Source: Dyadobacter psychrotolerans (GTDB lineage: Bacteria; Bacteroidota; Bacteroidia; Cytophagales; Spirosomataceae). From it: a stretch of DNA of 64,000 nucleotides. The DNA is taken from the NCBI RefSeq assembly GCF_004349265.1, contig NZ_SMFL01000003.1, positions 558,001-622,000 on the forward strand, given 5' to 3'. Under the pieces are notes generated by a model. That model was not told the DNA's origin, made no database searches, and worked only from the letters and a program-made list of their open reading frames with translations. Position 1 is the stretch's first letter. Every line of letters begins with the position of its first letter. Position numbers and translations under genes: made by a program. This document shows positions 53,138 through 61,268 of the stretch, one piece after another.

Positions 53138-54172
53138 TCAGGCATGAACTTTACCTGTTGACGATTCGCGGATCATGAGAGAAGTTCTGAAAGATTTTGT
53201 CTCGTATTCAATGGTTTTCTTGGGATGTTCAATCAGCTTTATCAAAAGTTCAACAGCCTGCTGCCCCATTTCCATAGCAGGTTGCACAACTGCGGTCAGC
53301 GGTGGATTTAATAGCTCCGCTACACCAATATTTGTAAAACCGACAATCGCCATATCGTCGGGAATTCTGATGTTATTTTTTTGTAAAACAGCCAGGCAAC
53401 CCGTTGTAAGCCGGTCGCTGGCCGGGAAAATTGCATCCGGCGGCTCGGCCATATCCAGTAATTCCTGCATGGCGGCTTCGTTTTCACTGGCAAGTTTGCC
53501 TCCATGATGGCAGTATTTCACGTAAGATTCATCAAACGCAATTCCATAATCTTCCAGCGCTTTCTTGTAGCCAGCCAATCTTTCCGTCGTAATGGAAAGA
53601 TAAATCGGACTGGTAATATGGGCTATCCTTTTTCTACCCGTTTTGATCAAATGTTCGGTTGCTTCATAACTTCCAAAAAAATTATCAGCAACTACTTTAT
53701 GCGTTTCAATCTCATTGGGAACGCGGTCAAAGAAGACAATGGGTAGCCCTTTTTCCATAAGTTCTTCAAAATGATGAAGATTTGTGGTCAGACTGGAAAG
53801 TGATACCAACAAGCCGTCCACTTTACGGGACACAAGGTAATTTGTATTTGCTACCTCACGCTCGTACGATTCGTGACTTTGAAAAATCACAACGTGATAA
53901 CCCAGATTGTAAGCAATCGATTCGATCCCGTTGATAAGCTGGGAAAAAAAATTGTTGGCAATTTCAGGGATGATTACACCGATCGATTTACTTTTACTAT
54001 CTCTTAAACTCAGGGCAATCGGATTGGGCCGGTAGTTCATTTTCTCGGCATATTCCATCACCAGTTTTTTGGTCTCCGTATTGATCTCGTAGCTGTTTCG
54101 CAAAGCCCGAGATACCGTAGATGTTGACAGATTAAGAGCCCGTGCAATATCTTTTATTGTAATTGTTTCCAA
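53138..54172 (-). CDS. LacI-family regulator of the pectin locus
   Basis: A 344-residue repressor. Residues 1-55 are the LacI DNA-binding domain (TITIKDIARALNLSTSTVSR, ALRNSYEINTETKKLVMEYA, MNYRPN); the hinge helix NPIALSLRDSKSKSIGVIIP precedes a periplasmic-binding-like effector domain (VDGLLVSLSS, FFDRVPNEIETHKVVADNFF, GRKRIAHITSPIYLSITTER, DAIFPASDRLTTGCLAVLQK). It is divergent from kduD, and the shared intergenic region holds a LacI-operator-like dyad that also lies before the CE12-GH28 gene. It likely senses a pectin-derived acid sugar and represses both units. Confidence 0.9.
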   Translation of the reverse strand: METITIKDIARALNLSTSTVSRALRNSYEINTETKKLVMEYAEKMNYRPNPIALSLRDSKSKSIGVIIPEIANNFFSQLINGIESIAYNLGYHVVIFQSHESYEREVANTNYLVSRKVDGLLVSLSSLTTNLHHFEELMEKGLPIVFFDRVPNEIETHKVVADNFFGSYEATEHLIKTGRKRIAHITSPIYLSITTERLAGYKKALEDYGIAFDESYVKYCHHGGKLASENEAAMQELLDMAEPPDAIFPASDRLTTGCLAVLQKNNIRIPDDMAIVGFTNIGVAELLNPPLTAVVQPAMEMGQQAVELLIKLIEHPKKTIEYETKSFRTSLMIRESSTGKVHA

Positions 54173-54226
54173 AGAAAAACTTGGTTTACTCCAATATAAT
54201 ATTCAATTAAAAATACTTATCGCAAC

Positions 54227-54246
54227 ATTTAGTGAATGTACTAAAT
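54227..54246. promoter_or_regulatory. Palindrome near the lacI start
   Basis: ATTTAGT and ACTAAAT form a perfect 7-base inverted repeat around GAATGT, 55 bases upstream of the LacI start. It may be an additional operator or an RNA hairpin of the lacI leader. Confidence 0.35.
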
Positions 54247-54296
54247 AACACACTAATTGCGAAATAGAAGGGAAGTTACTTGACTATTTTCCCCTC

Positions 54297-54400
54297 CCGG
54301 CAACGTTCCCGACAACGATTGCACAAAAAAAGACAATTCGTTATTTGATATTTCTAATAATTCGATCTAAACTCGTTGACGCAAAGGAGATACTCCTTTG
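54297..54400 (+). promoter_or_regulatory. Pectin-locus control leader, copy 1 (kduD-kduI)
   Basis: The 26-base core at 54297-54322 holds the dyad CGGCAACGTTCCCG (central AACGTT, the CpG centre expected of LacI-family sites) and a second half-site-like CAACGATTGC. TTATTTGATA at 54341-54350 is a degenerate -7-like element; CTAAACTCGT is at 54367-54376, and CAAAGGAG-ATA-CTCCTTTG at 54382-54400 is a perfect hairpin. The 84 bases from 54297 align without gaps to 56301-56384 at about 80% identity. It lies between lacI and kduD. Confidence 0.65.
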
Positions 54401-54451
54401 ACGCTCAAAAGAGGCTAATACCCCCATAATGCAAATATCCAATCTTAATTA

Positions 54452-55219
54452 ATGACCAATCAATTATTTGACTTATCAGGAAAAACCGCACTTGTCACCG
54501 GATGTAACAGAGGAATTGGAAAAGCGATGGCGGAAGCCCTGGCAGAAGCCGGAGCAGACATAATCGGAATCTCTTCTTCGCTGACGACAGCTGAAAGTGA
54601 AATTCAAAAATCAGTAACGCGAACCGGCCGGAAGTTTTATCCGTATCAGGTTGATTTGGGAGATCGTGCAAAATTATATGCCTTTATCAATCAGGTAAAA
54701 ACCGATCATCCAAAAATTGATATCCTTGTTAATAATGCAGGAATTATTCTCCGCCAGCCTGCCGCAGAGCATTCCGATGAATATTGGGATCAGGTTTTAA
54801 ACATCAATCTGGATGCTCCATTTATTCTTTCGAGGGAATTGGGTAAAGAAATGGTGGCAAGAGGTTATGGTAAAATCATATTCACAGCTTCTTTATTAAC
54901 TTTCCAGGGCGGAATTAATGTACCGGGTTACACGGCCGCAAAAAGTGCAATAGGTGGTTTGGTGAAAGCACTTGCCAATGAATGGGCAGGAAAAGGTGTC
55001 AATGTGAATGCCATCGCTCCCGGTTACATCAATACGGATAATACCGAAGCGTTACGAAACGACCCTGTTCGCAGCAAGGCCATTCTGGACCGGATACCTG
55101 CCGGAAGATGGGGCATGCCGGAAGATTTCAAAGGCCCGGTTTTGTTCCTTGCATCTGATGCATCCAACTATGTGAGTGGAATCACGCTAACCGTTGACGG
55201 CGGATGGATGGGAAGGTAA
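54452..55219 (+). CDS. kduD: 2-dehydro-3-deoxy-D-gluconate 5-dehydrogenase
   Basis: A 255-residue short-chain dehydrogenase that converts 2,5-diketo-3-deoxygluconate to 2-keto-3-deoxygluconate in pectin breakdown. The nucleotide loop is TGCNRGIGKAMAEALAEAGA; NNAG is in ILVNNAGIILRQPAAEHSDE; the catalytic pair is YTAAKSAIGG; and the end YVSGITLTVDGGWMGR is typical of KduD. The kduI gene follows 58 bases downstream, which fixes the assignment. Start ATG at 54452. Confidence 0.95.
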   Translation: MTNQLFDLSGKTALVTGCNRGIGKAMAEALAEAGADIIGISSSLTTAESEIQKSVTRTGRKFYPYQVDLGDRAKLYAFINQVKTDHPKIDILVNNAGIILRQPAAEHSDEYWDQVLNINLDAPFILSRELGKEMVARGYGKIIFTASLLTFQGGINVPGYTAAKSAIGGLVKALANEWAGKGVNVNAIAPGYINTDNTEALRNDPVRSKAILDRIPAGRWGMPEDFKGPVLFLASDASNYVSGITLTVDGGWMGR

Positions 55220-55277
55220 AATTCAGTTTTTAGTTTAAAGTAAACAGATTTAAGAAAGGCCAGAAGCCACAATCTCC

Positions 55278-56108
55278 ATGCAAATAAGATTTGAAAGTAG
55301 TCGTAAAGAGGTTTCCCAGATGGACACCGCCACTTTGCGTGAGAATTTTTTAATTGAAAATATATTTGAGACCGACAAAATTTCATTTGTCTACTCACAC
55401 TATGACAGGGTAATGATCGGTGGAGCCATTCCGGCAAATGGTCCGCTTACACTGGATACCTTTGACACGCTTAAAGCAAGTTATTTTCTTGAAAGAAGAG
55501 AAATCGGGATCATCAATATTGGGGGTGACGGTAAAGTGACAGCCGACGGCGAAGTGCTTGAAATCACCAAACTGGGTTGCATTTACATAGGAAAAGGAAC
55601 AAAAGAAGTAACATTTACCAGCAATGATGCTGCTAATCCGGCTGCGTTTTATCTGCTTTCTTCTCCTGCACATCAAACCTACCCTACCCGTTTATTTACA
55701 AAAGAAGATGCCACACCGGTCACGATTGGAAGCATGGAAACATCCAATCACCGGACAATTTATAAATACATACATCTCGACGGCATCCAAAGCTGTCAGC
55801 TCGTGATGGGCTTAACCGTGTTACAAACAGGAAGCGTATGGAACACCATGCCATCGCACGTACACGACCGCCGTATGGAGGCTTACTGCTACTTCGATAT
55901 ACCTGTTAATCAACGTGTTTTACACCTGATGGGCGAACCTTCTGAAACCAGGCATTTACTCGTTGCCGACCGCCAGGCAATCATTTCGCCACCGTGGTCA
56001 ATACATTCAGGATGTGGCACTTCCAATTACTCATTCATTTGGGGAATGGCTGGCGAAAACAAAGACTACACGGATATGGATGCTGTAGCGATCAGCGATC
56101 TGAGATAG
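55278..56108 (+). CDS. kduI: 5-keto-4-deoxyuronate isomerase
   Basis: A 276-residue double-cupin isomerase that turns 4-deoxy-L-threo-5-hexosulose uronate into 2,5-diketo-3-deoxygluconate. Zinc ligands are in MPSHVHDRRMEAYCYFDIPV (His, His, Glu) and PPWSIHSGCGTSNYSFIWGM (His). YSHYDRVMIGGAIP and GGDGKVTADGEVLEITKLGC are also characteristic. Together with kduD it forms the classical two-step branch for unsaturated galacturonate. A terminator follows. Confidence 0.96.
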   Translation: MQIRFESSRKEVSQMDTATLRENFLIENIFETDKISFVYSHYDRVMIGGAIPANGPLTLDTFDTLKASYFLERREIGIINIGGDGKVTADGEVLEITKLGCIYIGKGTKEVTFTSNDAANPAAFYLLSSPAHQTYPTRLFTKEDATPVTIGSMETSNHRTIYKYIHLDGIQSCQLVMGLTVLQTGSVWNTMPSHVHDRRMEAYCYFDIPVNQRVLHLMGEPSETRHLLVADRQAIISPPWSIHSGCGTSNYSFIWGMAGENKDYTDMDAVAISDLR

Positions 56109-56131
56109 TTATTTTAAAGTATTTTATGTAG

Positions 56132-56166
56132 AAGCCGGATGAGTTTTGCCTTGTTCGGCTTTTTTG
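56132..56166 (+). terminator. Terminator of kduD-kduI
   Basis: AAGCCG and CGGCTT pair around an 18-base loop, then TTTTT follows, 24 bases after the kduI stop. It ends the first pectin transcription unit. Confidence 0.6.
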
Positions 56167-56300
56167 TGGTTGCTATGCTACGCTGATCCCAACATAATAC
56201 AAATTTCAGCTCAACATCTTCTTCCTTTCTATAACCACCAGCCCGGAGCCGCTTCGGGTAAATGGATTTTTTGGTACGTTTCTCACTGACATCCTATCTT

Positions 56301-56400
56301 CCGGCAACGTTCCCGACAACGATTGCGCAATTAAACACAATTTATTATTTGATAATTATAATTATATATCCTAAACTCGTCAACCAGCCTTTAAGCTGGT
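56301..56400 (+). promoter_or_regulatory. Pectin-locus control leader, copy 2 (CE12-GH28 unit)
   Basis: The 26 bases at 56301-56326 are identical to 54297-54322. TTATTTGATA at 56345-56354 and CTAAACTCGT at 56371-56380 lie at the same distances as in copy 1. At the hairpin position the sequence differs but still forms a stem: ACCAGC-CTTTAA-GCTGGT at 56383-56400. This unit starts at 56442 and runs at least to UxaB. Confidence 0.65.
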
Positions 56401-56441
56401 ATCTCACCCCTGCATTATAAATATTGAAATAAGCCAATTGC

Positions 56442-58778
56442 ATGAAAAAACTGTTCCTTTTTACTTTCATTCTACTCTCTGCTTTCAAACCTGCCTCTGA
56501 TAAAATTCAGGTGTTTCTTATCGGCGATTCTACACTTGCCAACAAGGCACCGGGTGATGCGCCTGAAACCGGTTGGGGAATGATTTTACAGGATTACTTT
56601 GAAAGCGAAAAAGTAACGGTTCAGAATCACGCATTGAATGGACGAAGTACGAAAAGCTTTATCACGGAAGGTCGCTGGACAAAAGTTTTGAAAGAAATGA
56701 AATCCGGGGATTGGGTTTTTATCCAGTTCGGCCACAACGATTCGAAAGATAAAGACACCAGCCGTTACGCCGCCGCCAATACAGATTACAAAAAAAATCT
56801 GATCAAATTCATCAACGAAACCCGCGCCAAAGGAGGTAAACCGGTTTTGATCACACCTGTAATGCGAAGAAGGTTTGATGAAAAAGGTGTTTTTTTTGAT
56901 ACACATGGCGATTATCCTTCCGCAGTTAAAGCAGTTGCAAAAGAGCTCAAAGTTCCCATGATCGACCTGCATGCAACCAGCCGGGAAGCAATTACGTCCC
57001 TGGGACCCGAAGGTTCAAAGGCAATGTTTATGCATCTGGAAGGTGGGTTTTATACTAAATTTCCAAACGGAATTGTAGATGATACGCATTTTTCCCAATA
57101 TGGAGCTTCAGTAATGGCCAGCCTGATTGCTGAGGATATAAAAAAACAGAATTTTGATCTTGCAAACTACCTGAAACATTTTGGTACAACAGATAAATAC
57201 TTTTATGAATTACCGAAAGTACAGCAGCCTGTTTTCAAAAAAGATACTTTTTACATTACCCAATACGGAGCGAAAAATGACGGTGTTTTCCTGAATTCAG
57301 TTGCCATCAACAAAGCGATTGACGAATGCTCTTCAAAAGGCGGAGGAACAGTACTTATTCCGGACGGTTTTTGGCTTACCGGCCCGATCGTCCTAAAAAG
57401 CAATGTAAACCTGCATATTTCAAAAGGCGCTTTACTGCAATTCAGCGATAATTATGACGATTATCCTGTTGTAAAAACAAGCTGGGAAGGACTGGATGCC
57501 ATTCGCTGCCAATCTCCTATCAGCGCTGCCGATGTCAGCAACATTGCCATTACCGGAGGCGGAATTGTGGATGGTGCAGGGCAGGTTTGGCGTTCGGTTA
57601 AAAAAGAAAAACTGACGGAAGGGCAATGGAAAAAACTGGTAGCTTCCGGTGGTGTTTTAGGAAAAGACCAGACGACCTGGTACCCCTCTGAAAAATCTTT
57701 GCTTGGTAACAACACAAAAGGAGCAGGCAATATTGCTGCCGGTTATAATCTCGACAACGTTGCCCCGTTCAAAGATTTTCTTCGCCCAAATATGGTGCGT
57801 TTTACAAACTGTAAAAAGATCCTGCTCGATGGCGTAACCTTTCAGAATTCTCCCGCCTGGAACCTTCATCCGATGCTCTGCGAGCACATCACGCTTACAA
57901 ATCTGACCGTACGAAATCCCTGGTATGCACAAAACGGAGATGGTGTGGATCTGGAATCCTGCCGGTTTGGATTAATCGATAACTGCACGTTTGATGTCGG
58001 TGACGATGGGATCTGCATTAAATCAGGCAGGGACGAAGAAGGACGTAAACGCGGCGTCCCGACTGAAAACATTATCGTACAAAACTCCTCCGTTTTCCAC
58101 GGTCATGGTGGGTTTGTGATTGGCAGTGAAATGTCCGGAGGCGTTAAAAACCTGTATATCACAAATTGCAACTTCCTTGGAACGGATGTTGGTCTGCGTT
58201 TTAAAACAGCCCGCGGAAGAGGTGGAGTTGTTGAAAATATTTTTGTTTCAGATATAAACATGACCAACATTCCGGGAGAGGCAATCCTGTTTGACATGTA
58301 CTACATGGCCAAAGATCCTGTTCCTCAGCCGGGCGAAAAAAATGAATTACCAGTTATGAAATCAGAGCCGGTGAATGCAGGCACTCCGCAATTTCAGAAT
58401 TTCCATATTCGTAATGTAGTAGCCAAAGGTGCAGAAACAGGGATTATGGTACGTGGTTTACCGGAAATGAACATCAAAAATATTACCATAGAAAATGCAG
58501 TTATGCAAGCCAACAAAGGTTTTATCTGCATCGAAGGAGAAAATATCAACCTCAAAAATGTATCGCTTTTCACCAAAGATAAAACAGTGATGCAGATTCA
58601 GAACAGCAGTAATGTAACCATGGATGGGATTACCTACTCTGATAACCGCGACCTGCTTTTAAACATCACCGGTGACCGCTCGAAGTCAATAAAGCTTTTA
58701 AATACCGATGATAAAAAAGCAAAGAAAAGTATTGAGTTCGGAGGAAATGCGTCATCAAAAGCTTTAAGCAGAAAGTAA
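56442..58778 (+). CDS. CE12 rhamnogalacturonan acetylesterase fused to GH28 polygalacturonase
   Basis: A secreted 778-residue fusion. After a signal peptide (residues 1-19), residues 25-250 form a CE12 SGNH esterase: nucleophile in FLIGDSTLANKAP, block III FIQFGHNDSKDKD, and DDTHFSQYGASV as the Asp-x-x-His pair. Residues 270-740 form a GH28 right-handed beta-helix: ITQYGAKNDGVFLNSVAINK, catalytic aspartates in NGDGVDLESC and VGDDGICIKSG, the histidine in HGHGGFVIGSEMSGGVKN, and RFKTARGRGG (the RIK motif as RFK). It would deacetylate and cut rhamnogalacturonan or pectin in one protein. Confidence 0.92.
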   Translation: MKKLFLFTFILLSAFKPASDKIQVFLIGDSTLANKAPGDAPETGWGMILQDYFESEKVTVQNHALNGRSTKSFITEGRWTKVLKEMKSGDWVFIQFGHNDSKDKDTSRYAAANTDYKKNLIKFINETRAKGGKPVLITPVMRRRFDEKGVFFDTHGDYPSAVKAVAKELKVPMIDLHATSREAITSLGPEGSKAMFMHLEGGFYTKFPNGIVDDTHFSQYGASVMASLIAEDIKKQNFDLANYLKHFGTTDKYFYELPKVQQPVFKKDTFYITQYGAKNDGVFLNSVAINKAIDECSSKGGGTVLIPDGFWLTGPIVLKSNVNLHISKGALLQFSDNYDDYPVVKTSWEGLDAIRCQSPISAADVSNIAITGGGIVDGAGQVWRSVKKEKLTEGQWKKLVASGGVLGKDQTTWYPSEKSLLGNNTKGAGNIAAGYNLDNVAPFKDFLRPNMVRFTNCKKILLDGVTFQNSPAWNLHPMLCEHITLTNLTVRNPWYAQNGDGVDLESCRFGLIDNCTFDVGDDGICIKSGRDEEGRKRGVPTENIIVQNSSVFHGHGGFVIGSEMSGGVKNLYITNCNFLGTDVGLRFKTARGRGGVVENIFVSDINMTNIPGEAILFDMYYMAKDPVPQPGEKNELPVMKSEPVNAGTPQFQNFHIRNVVAKGAETGIMVRGLPEMNIKNITIENAVMQANKGFICIEGENINLKNVSLFTKDKTVMQIQNSSNVTMDGITYSDNRDLLLNITGDRSKSIKLLNTDDKKAKKSIEFGGNASSKALSRK

Positions 58779-58883
58779 TACAATTGGCCGCAGGGCTGCC
58801 TGATACATGTAGAAAACATCATTAACCAGTAGTCGGAAAGGTGAGCGTACCAAAATGAAAAGCTACTGAAACCACAATTTATA

Positions 58884-59225
58884 ATGGACCAAAAAGGAAT
58901 ACAATTTATAAATGATTCAGAAATAGCCTGGGAAGATCTGGGCGGCGGTTTAAAGCGAAAAATCATGTCTTATGACGATAACCTGATGATGGTCAAGGTT
59001 GCCTTCGAGACCGGCGGAATAGGAACATTGCACAGTCATTATCATACGCAAATGAGTTATGTTGAAAGCGGTGTTTTTGAAATGACAATCGGAGATAAAA
59101 GAGGTATTTTGAAAGCCGGAGACGGATATTACATCCCGCCGAATCTAACACACGGGGCACTTTGTCTGGAAGCCGGAACACTGATCGACATCTTTAATCC
59201 GCTGCGTGAAGATTTTGTGAAATAA
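58884..59225 (+). CDS. kdgF: KdgF-like cupin
   Basis: A 113-residue single cupin. KdgF converts 4,5-unsaturated galacturonate to the linear keto form. Metal ligands are HSHYHTQMSYVESGVFEMTI (His, His, Gln) and the last histidine in YYIPPNLTHGALCLEAGTLI. Spacing of 105 bases after the CE12-GH28 gene and before GH105 supports a role in the pectin pathway. Gene symbol given on motif and context. Confidence 0.85.
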   Translation: MDQKGIQFINDSEIAWEDLGGGLKRKIMSYDDNLMMVKVAFETGGIGTLHSHYHTQMSYVESGVFEMTIGDKRGILKAGDGYYIPPNLTHGALCLEAGTLIDIFNPLREDFVK

Positions 59226-59278
59226 AGAAATTTTCGACAAAGATTTTTCAGCCCTGCTAAGAATAAAATATCCGACGG

Positions 59279-59308
59279 CAGAGCCGGCTGTTGCCGAGCC
59301 TCTGTTTT
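59279..59308 (+). terminator. Intra-operon hairpin with T run
   Basis: CAGAG-C-CGGC-TGTT-GCCG-AGC-CTCTG pairs as a two-part stem and is followed by TTTT, between kdgF and the GH105 gene. It may be a partial terminator or RNA processing site that adjusts downstream expression. The gene downstream is close and has no promoter of its own that I can see. Confidence 0.45.
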
Positions 59309-59324
59309 AACAAATGATTAAATA

Positions 59325-61262
59325 ATGAATAAGATCTCCGCTGTTATTAAAAGTTATGTTTTTCTTTTTTGCCTGATTCTGTTGTCAGCATCCTCATTTG
59401 CTCAGGATCTTCCCTGGTCGAGAAGGATGGCTGATTCATTTATTGCCAGAAACAAAGATTCTATTTTGGTTGGAAAAAACACTTTTGCACGCTGGGATTA
59501 CGAACAGGGATTGATGCTGAAAGCGATTGAAAAAGTTTGGTACCGGACAGGAGAAGGCAAATATTTCGAATATATCCGTAAAGACCTGGATCAATATGTG
59601 AAGGAAGACGGCAGCATACGTACCTACAAATTTGATGATTTTAACATTGACAACATTCCCCCGGGAAGAGCTTTACTGACCATGTATCAGCAAACTCAGC
59701 CTGATAAAGAAAAATACAAAAAAGCAGCCGACCTGCTCTGGAAGCAACTTTCAGAACAACCCCGCACAAAAGAAGGTGGTTACTGGCACAAAAAACGTTA
59801 TCCGAACCAGATGTGGCTTGACGGCCTGTTCATGGGAGAACCGTTTGCCGCAGAATACAGCATGCTTTTTAATCACCCCGAACATTTTGATGATATCGCA
59901 AAACAGTTTGAGCTGATCGAAAAATACGCAGTTGACGAAAAAACCGGGCTGGTTTATCACGCCTACGACGAAAGTAAAGAACAGCAATGGGCCGACAAAA
60001 AAACGGGCCGTTCACCACATTTTTGGGCGAGAGCCATTGGCTGGTATGCCGTTGCCATTGTTGAAGTACTCGATTACTTCCCGAAAGATCATCCTAAAAG
60101 AGCTGAACTGATCAGTTATATCAACCGGTTGGCTCCGGTGCTGGCGAAATATCAGGATAAACAGTCTGGCGTTTGGTATCAGATTGTGGACCAGGGAACG
60201 CGAAAAGGAAATTATCTGGAAGCCTCTGCATCCTGCATGTTTGTTTACGCTTTGGCCAAAGCCTCCCGGTTGGGCTACATTCCTGCAACTTATGCAGCTA
60301 CTGCTAAAAAAGGTTATGACGGCATATTGAAAACTTTCATTGAAAAAGAAGCCGACGGGTTGATCAGTATCAATAAAACCGTGAGTGTAGGCGGACTTGG
60401 CGGAACACCTTACCGCGACGGAAGTTATGAATATTATCTCAGCGAGCCGATCAGAAAAAATGATTTAAAAGGTGTAGGGCCGTTTATCTATGCAAGTGTT
60501 GAAATGGAAATCGCAACTGAAAATGCAGTGGGCAAAGGAAAAAAGGTAGCACTGGATTATTACTTCAACCATGAGTTCAGAAAAAAAGCGAATGGTAAAC
60601 AGGAACCGTTTCACTACACCTGGGAAGATCGTCAGCATTCGGGATTCTGGCTTTGGGGAAATACATTTCGCGAGCTGGGCGCAAAAACCGTTTCAATTCC
60701 GGCCGCCCCTACCGCCGAAAATCTGAAAGGCGTAAATGTTTACATTATTGTTGATCCCGACACCAAAAAGGAAACAGCGAACCCAAATTTTATTCAGCCA
60801 AAAGATATTGCAGAAATTGAAAAATGGGTAAAGGCAGGTGGGGTTCTGATGTTGATGGCAAACGACACTGCCAATTGTGAAATACCGCATTTCAATCAGC
60901 TTGCCAAGGTTTTTGGAATCCAGTTTACCAGCCGCAACCGTAACATGGTGCAGGGATTACAATTTGAACAGGGACGACTTGATATTCCTACCAGTGACAA
61001 AACAATATTTAAAAACGCTTCCAAGATTTATATCAAAGAACTTTCACCACTGGCATTAACTCCGCCGGCCAAATCTGCACTAACAGATCACGGTGACATC
61101 ATTTTTGGCGTTTCTAAATACGGCAAGGGAACTGTGTTCGCGGTGGGCGATCCGTGGCTGTACAATGAGTATACCGACGGCCGTCGTATTGACACAACTT
61201 TTGAAAATTTTGAAGCAGGAAAAGACCTGGCAGAGTGGTTGCTAAAACAAACCGTAAAATAG
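59325..61262 (+). CDS. GH105 unsaturated rhamnogalacturonyl hydrolase with C-terminal DUF4350-like domain
   Basis: A 645-residue secreted enzyme (signal peptide 1-26). Residues 35-400 form the (alpha/alpha)6 barrel of GH105: WDYEQGLMLKAIEKVWYRTG, PNQMWLDGLFMGEPFAAEYS (the catalytic aspartate is in MWLDGLFM), SPHFWARAIGWYAVAIVEVL and GVWYQIVDQG. It removes unsaturated galacturonate from rhamnogalacturonan oligomers. Residues 430-645 form a separate domain (VNVYIIVDPDTKKETANPNF, WVKAGGVLMLMANDTANCEI, GKGTVFAVGDPWLYNEYTD) of the glutamine-amidotransferase-like DUF4350 type, probably carbohydrate-related but of unknown role. Confidence 0.93.
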   Translation: MNKISAVIKSYVFLFCLILLSASSFAQDLPWSRRMADSFIARNKDSILVGKNTFARWDYEQGLMLKAIEKVWYRTGEGKYFEYIRKDLDQYVKEDGSIRTYKFDDFNIDNIPPGRALLTMYQQTQPDKEKYKKAADLLWKQLSEQPRTKEGGYWHKKRYPNQMWLDGLFMGEPFAAEYSMLFNHPEHFDDIAKQFELIEKYAVDEKTGLVYHAYDESKEQQWADKKTGRSPHFWARAIGWYAVAIVEVLDYFPKDHPKRAELISYINRLAPVLAKYQDKQSGVWYQIVDQGTRKGNYLEASASCMFVYALAKASRLGYIPATYAATAKKGYDGILKTFIEKEADGLISINKTVSVGGLGGTPYRDGSYEYYLSEPIRKNDLKGVGPFIYASVEMEIATENAVGKGKKVALDYYFNHEFRKKANGKQEPFHYTWEDRQHSGFWLWGNTFRELGAKTVSIPAAPTAENLKGVNVYIIVDPDTKKETANPNFIQPKDIAEIEKWVKAGGVLMLMANDTANCEIPHFNQLAKVFGIQFTSRNRNMVQGLQFEQGRLDIPTSDKTIFKNASKIYIKELSPLALTPPAKSALTDHGDIIFGVSKYGKGTVFAVGDPWLYNEYTDGRRIDTTFENFEAGKDLAEWLLKQTVK

Positions 61263-61268
61263 CAGTTT

